A stretch of 64,000 bases of DNA from Pyrrhosoma nymphula (GCA_963573305.1 OY754338.1:21326192-21390191); one strand, 5' to 3'; shown: positions 34,201 to 47,244, numbered from the stretch's first letter. The notes: generated from the letters alone by a model not told the origin. Made by a program: numbers and translations.

Positions 34201-35199
34201 TTTCGAATTATCATGGTTTCCTTCCAGCATTGCACCAACACTATCACTGCCGTATCCCTGGCCAAGCCTGTCACATGGGCATGACATATGATCTCATTGG
34301 ACTATATTTTTCCACATTGGCTTATATCCATATCCTCTTGTCTCGGCACGAGCTACGTAAGTACACAATTTATGCAAACATATCCATTATAATTAAAAGG
34401 TGATCTCATGTCTAGCACGCGTAAACTTCATCATATGCCTTTAGGCATGTAAATAAAAATGGAGGAAAAGTGATGACATAGGATGGAAAAGGGTATGACT
34501 TGTCCGAGAGAAGGAGAAGGTCGTAAGTTTTCATTTATACTGAAAAGTATATACATTATACTCCAGTAGACTCATAAACTACCAAATATTTCATTTATTA
34601 CTAAATTTACGTCTCAAAATCCTATCCAACATAGCATAGATTTGGTAAAAGGTAACTTGAGGGAGCATGTTCAATAATTTTACCCACAAAATAAATAACT
34701 TTCTTATTCCATGAATCATACTGAAAATTATATTTTTCACCAACAATAGTGAATGCGTAACTGAAGATATTCATGTACACAGTTCTTTGTGGGACTACGC
34801 ATTACTACCTTAAACACTGTACGTATCATCGAAAGTTTTATTCCAAAGAGGGTAACCAACAAGCAAGAATATCATCTTGCTCGAGATTCCAACCCCGACC
34901 ATAAACGACGTATTTTGATGAAATGGATGCTTTGGCATTTTTTCAAGGCGGCAGATGATTCCGAGACGGAGGGCGGGGAGTGAGGGAAGAGCGTAAAAAA
35001 CCAATTACTAGGAGACACACGAGGAGGAGGATCCTGCATTCCACGGTTTCTTATCACCGGCGACTTTTACGGCCACGCCCCCCTATCGTCCCGGACTAGT
35101 GAATTCACACCCATCCGTCAGTCGACCCGAAAAATGAATTTCCATTTTATTATGATTATTATTATTCTTATAATCTCCAGAGGGGAAGGAAGGGGATCG
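31201..35199. other. Long unannotated stretch, nothing recognised
   Basis: I checked both strands by eye and found no transposon motif, convincing exon or inverted repeat of note. A G/A-rich patch lies at about 32,290-32,520. The minus-strand frame 34,035-34,274 and the others are unremarkable. Confidence 0.4.
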
Positions 35200-36560
35200 A
35201 ACTTGTATCTTATTTTTTTATATAGCATGTGCTGGTGTGAACCTTTCTCGCATTTACTTTCCAACGGAGATATCTACATGCACACATTTTTTGACATTCC
35301 ATCTTGCTTGTGATGGAGGGAAGAGGAGAAGGAAAAAATAATATATACACACACACACAATCTTCGCGAAGAGAGAAAAGATAAATCCACATATTTTTTT
35401 AACATTCCCGCGAGTGAATATACTGTTAGGGAGAGGGGGGAAGTGTGGAGAGGGAGAGAAACCCCGCGTATGTACGTTTGTGTGTGTGCATGTATATTTA
35501 TTTTTTTCCCAGGGATTCCATTCGCCCAAATGCCGTTTCCATCCCTTCCCAACGGTGAAAAATATCTCCCCTACTCTCTCTCTCTCTCTCGCCCCCGTCC
35601 CTCCCCCCTCCAACTGATGCTACAACCCTTCCCCTACCGCCCATCCACCCTCCTCCCCCTCAAATCCACCCATATGCCAACATACTCACCCACTCCACCC
35701 TCTCTGCTACTCACCCCCAAACCACCCCCACTATACGCACAAACAAAAAATAAAAGACCTCGCTCTCTGGATGCGAAACAGAAAGGAAGATCCCCACCAA
35801 CAGCTCACTCCCTCACACTCTCTTCGCAAAACCGCCCGCAACAAACCACCATTCGCCATCTCCACCACCACCACTGTGGGGGTGGGGGAGGAGGTTAGCG
35901 GGGCGGGCCGACACCACCAGCCGCATATCACCACATCACACACCACCCCTCCCTTTCCCAACCCCCACCAGCACCCCCCAAAGCCCCCCGCAGCCAGCCA
36001 GCCACCCGGCCCGAGGATAAAGAGAAAAAGAAAGTAAGAGAGACAGACAGGAGAGCGAGATGAAGTCTTTTTTTCTCTCTCCACGCCAAACAGCCGAGAG
36101 TCCTCCACATCCACCTCTCGCCTTGGTGGCGGGAGAGAGACTCCGAGGGCTCCCCGCGACTGTTTGTACGTGATATGATGATAATGGAGGATATGTCTTT
36201 GATGGTTTCCTGAGTTACTCCGCCCTCGTTTCACTCGTACAACTCTCGGGCTGTTTTAGGCTCGGCGGGGGGGTGGTGGGAGGCAGTTTGCGTGGGAGGG
36301 GTTGGGAGAAGAAAGGTTTGCTAGGAGACTACGGGGAGATATATGCGTGGGTACTTGTGTTTGAGTGTGGGTGTGCGAGGTTGCGGGCGGAAAGTTTACG
36401 AGTGCACAGCCATGAGCGTGTGTGTGTTTGTGGGTGTTTGTATGTGTTTTTTGTGTGGCTGTGAATCAGAATGTGGTCGCGAGAGAAAGAGGGAAAGGTC
36501 GAAATAAAAAAAAACAAAAGAGTGGGCGAGAAAAACGAAAGAGAAAGAAGAGGAGGAAGC
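35200..36560. repeat. Low-complexity block: (AC)n, (CT)n, C-rich then G-rich DNA
   Basis: An ACACACAC run near 35,348, CTCTCTCT near 35,575 and a C/CCA-rich plus strand to about 36,010. G-rich and TGTG-rich DNA then follows to about 36,460. All long frames here (for example 35,443-35,898 plus and 35,731-36,234 minus) are Pro/Ser/Gly/His-rich on overlapping strands, which is a composition effect. Confidence 0.6.
36465..36560. repeat. Dispersed repeat, copy 1 of 2 (partner at about 38,325-38,430)
   Basis: AATGTGGTCGCGAGAGAAAG and GAGGGAAAGGTCGAAATAAA here match AATGTGGCCGAGAGAGATCG and GAGGGAAAGGTCGAAGTGAA near 38,328. Both are followed by AAAACGARAGRGAAAGAAG. Confidence 0.6.
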
Positions 36561-37689
36561 ACACGCACGTTCGTCATCACAGCAATATCTTTACCAACAA
36601 ATTACCCGAACTCTTACGCTTTATGGCATATTATTTTAGGGTTTCCAAATTCGCTGCTTTTTGGAACATTAGGGAATCGATACTGGGGAACGTATTTCCC
36701 GAGAGTTTTCTAAACCATTGTATTTTGCTTTCATAGATCATATTTTAATTGTGATAACAGCTTTCCATTCGAGGTGTTGAAGTTGGCACAGATCAGAAAA
36801 CATCAGCGCACTTACGTTCACATGAATGAAGATGACTTTAAAGATGTGCCCAGACGTCGTTAACTGCCGATAGGGAACACTATTCAGGTGAACAACAATC
36901 ACGGTCGAATATTTTACGAATCCATTCAAACTGAATGCGGATGAAGGGAAAACATTTCCCATTTAGTGATAAAAAAAACACTTGAAATCATCCATTAATG
37001 GCGCATTGCCAACTCAACCCATGAGCAACTATTTTATCAATTTTAAACAACGATGATATTATCTCATTTCTATTCTTCTCAAGTACACTACAGCAAACAA
37101 CACAAATGGTCACAATCTGTGGCGAAATTTAATGGCTAGTGCGCATGATCTGAAAAGAATGGAAAGCAAGCTTCCTGTAGTGTTGAGAAATAGAGCAGCG
37201 CACTTGAGGCAATGAATATTTCCCAACGACTTAAACAATAACCTGTTAATTTAAACCTCATGGCACGTGGCCAGGACGTGTGGGCAGTCTAGCAGTCTGG
37301 TGTAGATTGTAGCGTAGAAAAGGATGTAGTAAAATGGTGCATGATGGGTTAGAAGTTTCTAGAAGAGCTACCGGAAGCTTATGATATGCAACACTTAGGA
37401 TAGCGACATGGTAACTTTGGCTCATATAAACAGACCCTTTTTTAGTTTTTTTTTGTCTCTAATATTTTCGGATTTATTTTAAGATAAACATCAATGTTTC
37501 CGGTATACGGTGATAGAATGTGAAGTGCAATTATACCTAAATTACTTAATTATGTAAATATTAAAATACCAAATATAAGTACTATCTCACAACTGAAAAA
37601 AGCCTGTAATAATTTATTGTAGGAAAAGCAATGAAGAAATGGATTGTCTTTCTCCATAATACATGTAAAAGTGTAAAGTATATAATTTA
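36561..37689. other. Intergenic, nothing recognised
   Basis: A GAAGTTTCTAGAAG word at about 37,349 matches a three-unit heat-shock element, and a CATATAAACA lies 70 bp on. No gene is visible behind them, so I give no regulatory call. Confidence 0.4.
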
Positions 37690-37890
37690 TGATATCTCCA
37701 CCAATGCTCTGTAATATTTTTTGTATACTTAAGCACCTCCTGACGAGCCAGGGGCTCAGGAGGACTTATATTATTGTATTTATGCTATATATCTGTTTGA
37801 AAATCATTTAGAATAGTTTCTGTAAATTGTAAATTAATAATAATAAAGATTTGATAATTAATAAAAATAAAAAAATAATAATAATAATGG
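37690..37890 (+). repeat. Probable non-LTR retrotransposon 3' end with A-rich tail
   Basis: A hairpin CCTCCTGACGAGCC...GGGGCTCAGGAGG (37,735-37,763) precedes an AT-rich stretch and an AATAATAATAAAG / (AAT)n tail to about 37,887. A conserved 3'-terminal hairpin followed by a simple tail is common for LINE 3' ends. No coding part is attached, so the family is unknown. Confidence 0.4.
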
Positions 37891-38324
37891 GCTCAATGAG
37901 CATTCCTAATCCTCATTCCAACGTTTCTTTCGATTTGGGAACAGGATATCGTGCAAATTTTCTTAAACGGGAAGACGTAATTCTCGCCCGGACCATTCTG
38001 AGCAAACAAGTAAAAAGTAGTAAATATGAATAGCAGTTAGGGAGCATTCAAACAAAACAAGGCACTTACTCCATGGAGATAATGATTTTAAAAATTTATA
38101 TAAGCACCCACAATGAATTTTCACCACTTTGCAGAGGGTAAGCACTAAAAAAGATATCCTGTCACGTATGCAGAGTGCGCAGTTGCTTCCTCAGAAACTT
38201 GGGCATGGTGTCTATAAAATAGGCATAGATGTATACGCTTCAAAATGTGGTCTTGGAGAAAATTGTAAGATATAAACCATTAGTTTACGAGAGCATCTCG
38301 TGAACGCTGATGTCATTGTGCGTG

Positions 38325-38430
38325 AATGTGAATGTGGCCGAGAGAGATCGAGGGAAAGGTCGAAGTGAAAAATAAAAATGTGTTTGGAAAAAACGAGAGG
38401 GAAAGAAGAAAGGAAGGCGGGTATATATAC
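38325..38430. repeat. Dispersed repeat, copy 2 of 2 (partner at about 36,465-36,560)
   Basis: See the shared words given for the first copy. The spacing is about 1.86 kb in the same orientation. Purine-rich DNA continues to about 38,550. Confidence 0.6.
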
Positions 38431-38559
38431 GTCCCGGGCGAGCAAGGAGCGGGAAAACAAATGAGGGGAATGCACGCACGATTGTACATTGGGAGGGAAA
38501 GAGAATATAGAGATCCCGGATCGGAGATTCCGTCGACGGCAGTGACACGTTAGCTCCAC

Positions 38560-41021
38560 TCTCTTCTCTCTATCTTTCCCTCTTTCGTCGAATATGAATT
38601 TATCCGCGAGATACGAAGGGATTGCCTGTCTCTGTCTCCACGCGATGATGGCATTCCGGGATTAATCCCGAAGAGGAGTTGACAGATCTTCCTCTCTTGC
38701 TATGCCCTGGCTTTCCCGCAAAATCAACCCACACACATATATATATATATATTTCCAAAAGAAAAGTGAATCCAATATTTAATTCGAGGACTCGCCCGTC
38801 GGCGCGAGACGAATCCTGCGGACTCCCACATCACATCACTCTACTGAACGGATCAGCAGAGATAGAGGACTTTAATGAGCTTGGAAGTCAAACGAGATAA
38901 AAAAAGAGCTGCAGGTGCGCTCTCCTGATATCCATTTCGATTTTCCAAAAGAAATCTGCCACAAAAAATATCTCAAATTCCATTTTATTTCCCCATGAGC
39001 ATTAACTCTGCATTTGGGGCCATAATCTCGGCTCAAATTTCATCGCACAGTACCTCAAATTTGACAGTTTGCGATGCTAGAGTGTCACAAGGCACTGCTC
39101 ATTTGTTTGTAATGACAATTCAAGACTTACGATTTTATTACAAAAAAATCCTCCAAGTTTCATTTCATTCCCATCATAATTTTACTCGGCGAGGATTTTA
39201 TTTTGTGTTTAAATTTCGGTTCCAATTACATAGCAGAATTTTGATAACTTGTCATGTTTGAGTGAAACAAGACGCCCCTCTCTGACTTCCGTAACGTTTC
39301 CTGACTTATTTTCAACTTCGTTGATGGTTTCATGGACAAGAAAACTCTTTCATAACTCAGGGACATTATGTGTTCCCCGCCTTGATATCACCGTGATACT
39401 TCACGGGAGACAGCTCGTTTATGAATACAAGAATAGTAAATTGTTTGCATTCAGTAAGTAGTGACATTATTCATTATTATTTTTATCCTTAAATGGTTTT
39501 AAACAAATTGCTTTTTTTCTGTCTGTTTGCTTGGGTTGAATCTATTTATCGATTTTTTACACACCCACACTCATATTTCCTTCAAATTTGGCAGACAGGT
39601 GACAATGACAGGCTTCAATGACAATACAATATTACAATATACATTTCACGGCTTTCTCTTCTATAGGCCAGGGTACGCGAGAAAATTGCTACTATAGAAT
39701 TTGGTTCCATCTAAATCCTTCATATTACTACTCTTTATTCAAGAACTGGCTTTTGAGAATATAAAAGTAATAGACTTGGGTTCGTGCCCCTCCTATAGCA
39801 TTTTTTTCGCTCAAACATGTTTCGGAAAAAATTCAAGATCCATGATCCCGGACACGTATAACGGTAACAAATGCACTTTTACATGTTTAAAAATTGTTTT
39901 ATTTAACTTGACATCTGCTTGGGTCAAATCTTGAGATTTATTATCCACCATTTTCCACCAAGAAAATATTTTTGAAACCCTTCCCACTTGTTTATTTTGG
40001 AGGACAATAAAATATTTTACACACACAACAAATCAACACAAAATTTAAAAACATTAACCTCGCACAAAAAAATCATTCCATTGTTTTTCAATAAAAATGT
40101 CACTTTCATTCTTTAAATAATTTAATTTTAATGACAATAATTGAATTAAAAATTATTAAAAACTAAAATCTATAAAATGAAATAGATAACCTCCCAAAAA
40201 ATTGTTTTATTAAGAAAATGTAATTAAAATTATAAACTAGAACGTGATTATATTGTGACTAAAAATATAAAAATAATTACTTGTGATGAAAAGACTTTCC
40301 ACCGGAAACACCCACGTCCTCATCACAACCTGTGGTGCCACAGATTTTTCAGTGGTTTTATTTTTAGTCACAAATAGTCAAGCTCTGCTTGTTGTAGGCC
40401 ATTTGTGGCACCTCAAATATTAATTCTACTTTGTAGTCTATTTTTTAATAAAAAATGTTTTTTTTAGTTTTTTTTATTTTATTTTATGCGTAGTAAGAAA
40501 AAATTGAAACATTATATAGATTAAAAATGTTCAATGTAAAGACCGACATTGGCTGTTTTTGAATGTTTAAAATAAATCGAATATTCCCATGGCTACTGCT
40601 ATGAAATATCTACGATAAAAGAAAACTTTAGTGTACGAGAGTCACACAAAAATTACTGTCCAACAAATTTAGCGTTCCTACAACCTTTTAATTGTTCTAT
40701 AAAAACACATGGGAATATGGAATTCCAAGTTTTTACTCGTGCTGCTTTCAAAGAATGAGGCTTTCACGGGATGATTCTAATAACTTTTATGGTGAAAGGA
40801 CAACAAGGCACGAAAACCAATTCAGAATTAAGTACCCTGAAACGGTGAAAATTACGTAATGTTTCATAAAGCACCAGGGATTACTACGAAGAGATGTTTC
40901 TTTATAAAGAAAATCACACTCTTAACGTTTCTTCGCTGAAAACCAAAATTTCAACACATTACTATAAAATAATAATTATTTAATTTTATCTCCTAATGCT
41001 AGCGTGTGATGTAAGAAATTG
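38560..41021. other. Intergenic; (CA)(TA)n microsatellite and one weak inverted repeat
   Basis: ACACATATATATATATAT lies near 38,733. ATTGTGACTAAAAATATAAAA (about 40,252) is mirrored by TTTTATTTTTAGTCACAAAT (about 40,356), an inverted pair about 125 bp across. Otherwise nothing recognised. Confidence 0.45.
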
Positions 41022-41185
41022 ACTCAGGTCTTACTTTATGGAACCACGTCATTATAAAATAAAACAGAAATAACTTTGACAGTTCCACACTAAATTTATT
41101 ACCGACCATGGTTTCAGCAAATAGTCGCAATTTTCAAGGTCAAATGAAAATGAACTTTGAAGTTATTTCTGTTTTATTTTATACT
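41022..41185. repeat. Foldback repeat, same family as 47,321-47,590
   Basis: Starts ACTCAGGTCTTACTTTATGG and AACCACGTCATTATAAAATA. The same words open the 47,321 copy. The right arm returns as GAAGTTATTTCTGTTTTATT (about 41,159). In the middle, the minus strand reads CTTGAAAA, TTGCGACTATTTGCT, GAAACCATGGTC (41,138 down to 41,104), a hammerhead-like arrangement. Confidence 0.7.
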
Positions 41186-41221
41186 TCTGCGTAACGTATA
41201 AAGAAGATAATATCTAACTAT

Positions 41222-42208
41222 ATCGTTCTAGTGAAATAATTAACAGTGATATTTCCTCCATCAGCCATTGGGCTAATATCAACTGCTTGCAACTAAATCC
41301 CATAAAAACTCAAGCAATCATTTTCGGAAATTCAAGACTTTTGAATAGCATCGATCATGATAGTCTTCCGCCTATTCGTGTTCACACGAGCATTGTTAAA
41401 TTAAAAGTAACTGTTCGATACCTTGGCATCACTCTTTCCACTAACTTAAAATGGGATCAGCACGTATTGGAAATGTGTAACAAGGGAAATAAAAATTCTC
41501 TATTTACTAAAGCTTCAAAAGAAAAATCTACCTGTTCACACAAGAATTTCACTTATAACCTCATGGATTTTTCCAATTATAGATTATTGTATACTAGTGT
41601 ATATCGATTTAACAAATGTTCTCGAAATACGTATCCAGCGTTTAATTAACAGCTGCATTAGATTTTTATTCGATCTTCGCAGAGATGACCATGTTTCTGA
41701 TTACTTCGCTGCCTTGAAGTGGCTGCCTCTTGGCTCCCGAAGGAACTACTTCCTGGGGTGTTTTCTGTTCTCTCTCTTTCATACCCATATGCCTGAATAC
41801 CTCTACAACCTATTCATCCTCAGAACTACCGTTTCCGTCCGAAGAACTCGGGCAGACCTAAACCTTCTCCACATACCCCAAGCCCGTACCAACCTATACC
41901 TAAATTTCTTCCCGATTATAGCATCCAAGTTTTGGAATTCATTACCCCCCTCAATTAAATGCTCCTCCACTCCGGAATCTATAAAGAGGAAACTGTACGA
42001 ATATTTAAAACAGTAGCACTGTTGTTTTGAAATGCATGAATCTTAGTGTTGATTAATTTGATTTATGTTAGAACCATTGTTTTCAATTGCTCTTGTATTT
42101 ATGCTATTCTTATTGTATTTTGAGCAGAATGTTCCCTGTATTTATTCTTTTTTACTCTTATGGGTTTCCCAGAGCATCAATCAATAAACCATTCATTCAT
42201 TCATTCAT
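41222..42208 (+). mobile_element. CR1/L2-like LINE, 5'-truncated, with (ATTC)n tail
   Basis: Translation starts within the RT thumb region, INSDISSISHWANINC followed by LQLNPIKTQAIIFG (41,240-41,330), then VKVTVRYLGITLSTNLKWDQH. After a frameshift near 41,600 it continues with RIQRLINSCIRFLFDL, KWLPLGSRRNYF, SKFWNSLPPSIKCSST and IKRKLYEYL to a stop at 42,014. An untranslated region follows and then TCAATAAACCATTCATTCAT with (ATTC)n up to about 42,208. A repeating 4-mer tail and this C-terminus fit the CR1/L2/Jockey side of LINEs rather than RTE. Dead because of the frameshift and truncation. Confidence 0.82.
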
Positions 42209-42439
42209 TCTGTTTGGGTGACGCTATTACTTGTTAACAAAAAAAAGTCATTCTTGTGGGTGAAAATGAAGCAGGAATAGGCTTTGAAACCAGTCATTTT
42301 TACAGGTAATCATATCTGGTGATGGTAACCTAAAAAGAAAAAGATATTTCTCCTTGAGAACCGATATTGCAATCCTAAGTACCCCTATGAATTTTTCACG
42401 ATTATATGTCATCATCATCATCTGAGAAATCTACCAGTT

Positions 42440-43150
42440 AATGATAGCTTATGATGAAATTCATACGAAATCCAACAGACTCTTACACGTGCAGTGCCCT
42501 ATCTGCCTATAGTGTTTCATTCTTCACCTCAGCGTTAAGTCCTACCCTTCTTCATCCCGCCCATAAAATATATTCTCTTTCTTCCCCTTCCACGCTTGTC
42601 CAACATCCTTCCCCCTATCACGGCCTTCAGCAAACCATTGCCCCTCATTACCGCTTCCAGCCACCTACCCTGCCTTCCCCCAATTTCATCCACAAGTTTC
42701 CTCTCCTCACCCACCATGTCAAGCACTTCCTCATTTGCCTTTCTTTCCATTCACCTTCTCCATCCTCCTCCATACCCACATCTCGAACGCCTTCAGCCTA
42801 TTTTCGTCTTCCTTTCTCAATGTCCATGATTCTACCCCATACAACGCCACACTCCATATCAAGCTCTTCACCACCCTCTTTCTTACATCCTTACTTAAGG
42901 TCCCCGTCATCATCTGCCTTCAATTATTCGAAGTTTCCTTCGCTAGCGCTATTCTCCTCCTAATGTCTTTGCTGCTATGTCCTTTTTCTTCTAGCGTACT
43001 ACCCAAGTAATTAAATTGTTTTACTTGCTCCTGATTGTGTCCTCCTACTCCTATGACCAGCTTCGCTTTCTTTGTCCTAGAGAATCTCATTAGTTTTGTT
43101 TTCTACTGATTAATATTCTTTCTGTATTTCTCGCACTGCTTTTCCGATGC
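42440..43150 (-). mobile_element. RTE LINE fragment, minus strand, close relative of the 19.5-kb copy
   Basis: On the minus strand from about 43,110 it reads KTKLMRFSRTKKAKLVIG, then QVKQFNYLG, EEKGHSSKDIRRRIALAKE and MMTGTLSKDVRKRVVKSLIW. SVALYGVESWTLRKEDENRL, AFEMWVWRRMEKVNGKK, NEEVLDMVGEERKLVDEIGG and MRGNGLLKAVIGGRMLDKRG follow. A stop lies near 42,920 and a frameshift near 42,750. It shares most residues with the LINE inside the Transib element, so both belong to one family. The 3' end is near 42,440. The plus-strand frames here (42,451-42,963 and others) are antisense shadows. Confidence 0.88.
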
Positions 43151-44389
43151 ACGATTATATGTATATCGGTAAAAGTTGCCAATGTATAATAAAATACTTT
43201 ATTATAATCTTTATCACCGTTATAATACGAAGGTTTACCGTCAGTGAATGAATGTATGCATCAGTCTCTCCTTTAATAATACGTAGATCGCTCTTTTTCT
43301 CTCTATCTTTCTCTCTCTTCATCCCCTCCAATGCAGCAAAATCAAAAGTAATAAACGGGTCGATTCGCTACTGCGGCAGATATTGCTATCGATTCCAATA
43401 TCCTCATCAGACGGATTTCATTCGCTTGATTTTATTTTTTTAATACGGCAGTCAAAGGGAGGTCTCTCAAATCTGTATGAAATATTAATATGCATTAAGC
43501 GAGAGGGCCATTTGAGAACGAGAGGAAAGTCTCCTAATGAGGGTAGGAGGTATGATGAATTTCTGCTCTCGCACGAATATTCATATATAAATATATATTT
43601 TTAAAGATTATTACGCGAGCGATATGAAGTGGCACTTTTCCTTTTATTATTTCTTTAACTTAAATAAATTCAGACAGTAACCAGACAAAGAATCGCTAAA
43701 GATATTCTCGTTCAAGTTACAAAAAAAGAATCGCATTCATAATATCTTTCAATGCATGCCTTTGGTGAAATAATTAAACTATTATAAATATATATTTAAT
43801 TTTAATAAAGTAAAGAAAATTTCAATTTTAACTTAAGTTAATTAAAGGCGAAAATAAATTCGGCAATTGGATTGTGGCTGCAGCCATCATTTTTACTCAT
43901 GCTATAAGTCCATCAACCAAAGTTGAGGAAAATACATAGAGGTTAGCTTTATGACCTATGAGTATATTTGAAACAGAAAACGAGTTTTTAAGATAATAAA
44001 TCTATTTAAAAACCTAGCTTTCACAAAATATATTGTACAGAAAACTCTAGCAACTAAAATTATATAACATGAAAGAATTTATTTAACATGATTAAGTTGA
44101 GATTGAATTAAATGAAATATTTTGAATTAATGTGTTTTTACCAAATTCTGTTTTATTTCACCAATTGAATATTGACAGCCCATGAGTCTACGACACAATA
44201 TTCTAACTACACAAGTGAATGTTAGTAAGGACACAATATTCTGATTTCACGTTAATGTTAGAGAATATGCTTTCTTAAATGAAAGAATAATAATTGTACG
44301 TCTTAAATTCGATAAGGGTCATTTGTCAATAATTGGAATAAGAAGAAATTTAAAAGGTGAAACAAGAAAAGATACCCAGATAAAATTTT
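43151..44389. other. Intergenic, nothing recognised
   Basis: AT-rich and without recognisable motifs. Confidence 0.5.
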
Positions 44390-44760
44390 ATAAAGTGATG
44401 GCTGGTTCCTACTGTGTTGCATGGGTCAGAATGTTCTGCAATAAAACAAAGAGAACTTAAACAAATACAATCATCAGAAATGAGATTTCTTCGAGCAGTT
44501 AAAGGGTGTACAAGGACAGATAAAGTAAGGAACACAGCTATTAGAGAGGAACTAGGTCTCCAGCCGATATCGAAAAAATTAGTAGAATACAAAAACAGAT
44601 GTAAAGAGCATGTATTACGAATGCCTAAGGAAATATATCCTTAGCAGGCTTAGGAATATAAGCCACTAAGTAAACGAAGCGTCGGAAGACCAAGGACGAG
44701 ATGGTAAAGTGAAGCCGGAACAGGCTTAAAGCCTAAACCTGGAAGGAAGAAGAATGTTAG
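44390..44760 (+). pseudogene. LINE reverse-transcriptase C-terminal fragment, family distinct from the RTE copies
   Basis: LHGSECSAIKQRELKQIQ, EMRFLRAVKGCTRTDKVR, REELGLQPISKKLVEY and KEHVLRMPKE are read in one frame (44,414-44,644). After a TAG, KRSVGRPRTRW continues. This is the tail common to an arthropod LINE group (YGSECWxLKKxxxxxIxxxEMRFLRxVxGxTRxDxxRN). It is more diverged than the RTE copies and has no flanking duplication I can see. Confidence 0.7.
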
Positions 44761-46779
44761 TACGGACCAGCTAAAACTATGCTAACCCTACTTACAAGGT
44801 TATCAAAATACCTTTGGGATTATGGAAAAAATCTAGATTAAAATATATCGAAAGAGTTTAGACTCTGAGTAAGCGATAAGAAAAATACATTTGGTAAATC
44901 TCTTTAATCGATTGAATAAGGTCCACTGGTCAGAAACTCGGCTATAGTGGAGATAATATCCGAGTATTTGCAGAGTTGGGCCTCAAGTCAAATTATGAGA
45001 AGTATCTAAGCTAGTTCACGGATTATGAAAGTTTATAAAAGGTAAGGGAAGTAAAGGAATATTGGGAAACTTGTGGTAGCAGAAAGTGAACGGAGTTCGC
45101 GCAATTAATAAACGGGAGTGCTGACGGTTTTGATAGAAGGGATAACGTAGAGGAGGATGCAGAATAATGATAACAGCTCGGCATTGTTGGGGTGACATTG
45201 AGTCTTAAAAGCCCATTCCGTGATCGTAACCCACGTCCATTTATATATGACGTTTTGTTGATAAGTTTATAAGAGTGAACACAACACTGAAACACTTAGG
45301 TATGTAAAAAGGTATAGCTCAACATTCACGATATAGCTATTATATTTACAATTGAAGAATAATACCTGCCAAGAAATGTAATAAAGATATTTATTTACAT
45401 ATACGTTTGTGGGAAATTCATTTGGTATAATTAGGTTCAAATAATTGCTGTAAATAAAGCAAAGGCAAGACAATGCCCACACGAGAAGGAGCTAGCTAGA
45501 AATCTGTGTAACTCTACTGACACAGTAGCCAATGTTTTACTACAACTAATACAAGCATAAAATTAAAAGTATTCATGATAAGAAAATAAAATGGTGATTT
45601 CACAGGGGATAGACGCATAAGGTACGGATAAGGACAAAGATGAGACTAGTTTTCGTAGACATTACGAAAACCCACCCGTGTATAGTATCAAACGATAGGT
45701 CTATGGAGATCTCCCAATATTTGTAACATATGCACCAACATATGAAATAAAATTATGGAAAATATCTATGAAAATTTTTTATACAGCTATGGTTGTATTA
45801 TTATTTTATATCATATTTTGCTTTCACTAACAATACAGGTTTCTGGGTTAAAATTCTGCATATTTTTTTCGCTTGTTATGTTAAGATAATAAAGCGAAAA
45901 ATCACCCTTTTTGAAGGTGTCCGTATTAATACCAGTGGGTTTTAAAGTGTTCATAAAACCTCGCGGACTGGTGCTAAGATTTTAATTCCATAAAAGTAAA
46001 TTCATATAACCACGTGGGATTAAGAATACTAAGAATTGTAAAGCATATATACATCTGTACAATTTACACCCCATTCCTTTAAAGCTTCAAAATTCTAGCC
46101 TAGATTTACACTATGTGACACTTTAAAAACCTTGACTAAATGAAGACAATGCCGAGGCTTAATTGCTTACAAAACGGCGCGAATTACGAGGATCTGTAAT
46201 CGAATCAAAGTGATGACGATGACTTTGTGAATGGTTCTGTGAATTTTGAACATATGTTATTTTCTCAGCGCGTTACTCCACTTCATGGCTTGTTCCGCAC
46301 TACTTTTAACATTTTATGGTTATATAATCCAACAGTTAATGGAAAAGTGAAAGGTTCAAAAAAAGTTACGTAAAGAAAAACTTATAACTGTAGTGGGTCA
46401 ATTACGCACACGTAGTCTAGCAAGCATGATCTCGCGAATAAATCGTTGGGCTATTGACAACAGGTAACAATAAAAAAATATGAAGGCATTACGGCATAAA
46501 GAAACTCAAAAAAGAACTGTGGTTAGTTCATATGTATACCCCATCTGTTAAGCATGATTATGTGGACAAATTGATGGTACATCGACTTTAATTTATTCGC
46601 TAAAAGTAAAAACAAATTAAGGCAACTACAAGTACTTACGAATTTTATCCACGTAGCGTGCTAGTTACGACCTTTTAGACAAACTGTTTGGGCTATGGAC
46701 TATTATACGAGATACTTCACATCTGCCGTCTCGGGTAATTGGCAGTGTTCATAAACTTAATTTTGGACTAGTGCGATAA
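44761..46779. other. Intergenic; a possible RT scrap at about 45,620-45,800
   Basis: Near 45,640 the plus strand reads MRLVFVDITKTHPCIVSND, faintly like the LINE motif (AFVDLxKAxDxVxR). It is too short and decayed to call. The remainder is AT-rich and plain. Confidence 0.3.
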
Positions 46780-47170
46780 ACCGGATTTTTAACGGACCCA
46801 GCCTCCTTGTTTCCGGGGCTTCGCTCGATGGATTCAATTCCACAGGGGGCTGGCTCTGAGCGGGGGGAGAGGTGTAAGAGAAGCGATGGGGGTTGGGGGG
46901 TGGGCAGAGGAGGAGGACCTAATGGCCTCAAATCGCAGCGGCCACTTTGGGGACGAAAGTTTATGCGCACTCGCCGGCGCAACTTCCGAACAACTTTCAG
47001 CCGACGTCACACAATTTTTGTTTTGGCAACGGTGAGCGGGAGGGAGGAAGTGAGGGAGGTGGGGGAGGGGGAGTGGGGAAAGGGGCAGAGACGAAGAAAG
47101 TGGACGAGGAGGAAGAGAAAGGGAAGAAAGCCCGAGCTGCACGACGTGATGACATTTCTCAAAACAGCGC
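46780..47170. repeat. G/GA-rich block
   Basis: Purine-rich plus strand with GGGGGTTGGGGGGTGGG near 46,886. Reading frames on both strands are low-complexity. Confidence 0.5.
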
Positions 47171-47244
47171 TATGATTTTCTATTCAGAAACTTCGAGACG
47201 TAAAATTGAAATATGGTAGGAGAAATACTGCAATTTTACAAAAA

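Noticed and set aside
31201..35199. Host exons
   Set aside because: Several 60-79-codon frames exist, but none has a recognisable domain together with plausible splice sites.
35443..36234. Frames of 151 and 167 codons
   Set aside because: Pro/Ser/His-rich on one strand and Gly/Arg/Val-rich on the other, as expected from C-rich DNA; no motif.
37345..37430. Heat-shock-element-like GAAGTTTCTAGAAG followed by CATATAAACA
   Set aside because: A three-unit match is expected by chance roughly once in a few windows of this size, and no gene follows.
42451..43010. Plus-strand frames of 170 and 91 codons
   Set aside because: Antisense of the RTE LINE coding on the minus strand.
45620..45800. Reverse transcriptase fragment with FVDITK
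   Set aside because: Only about ten residues resemble the LINE motif, with stops around them; noted but not called.
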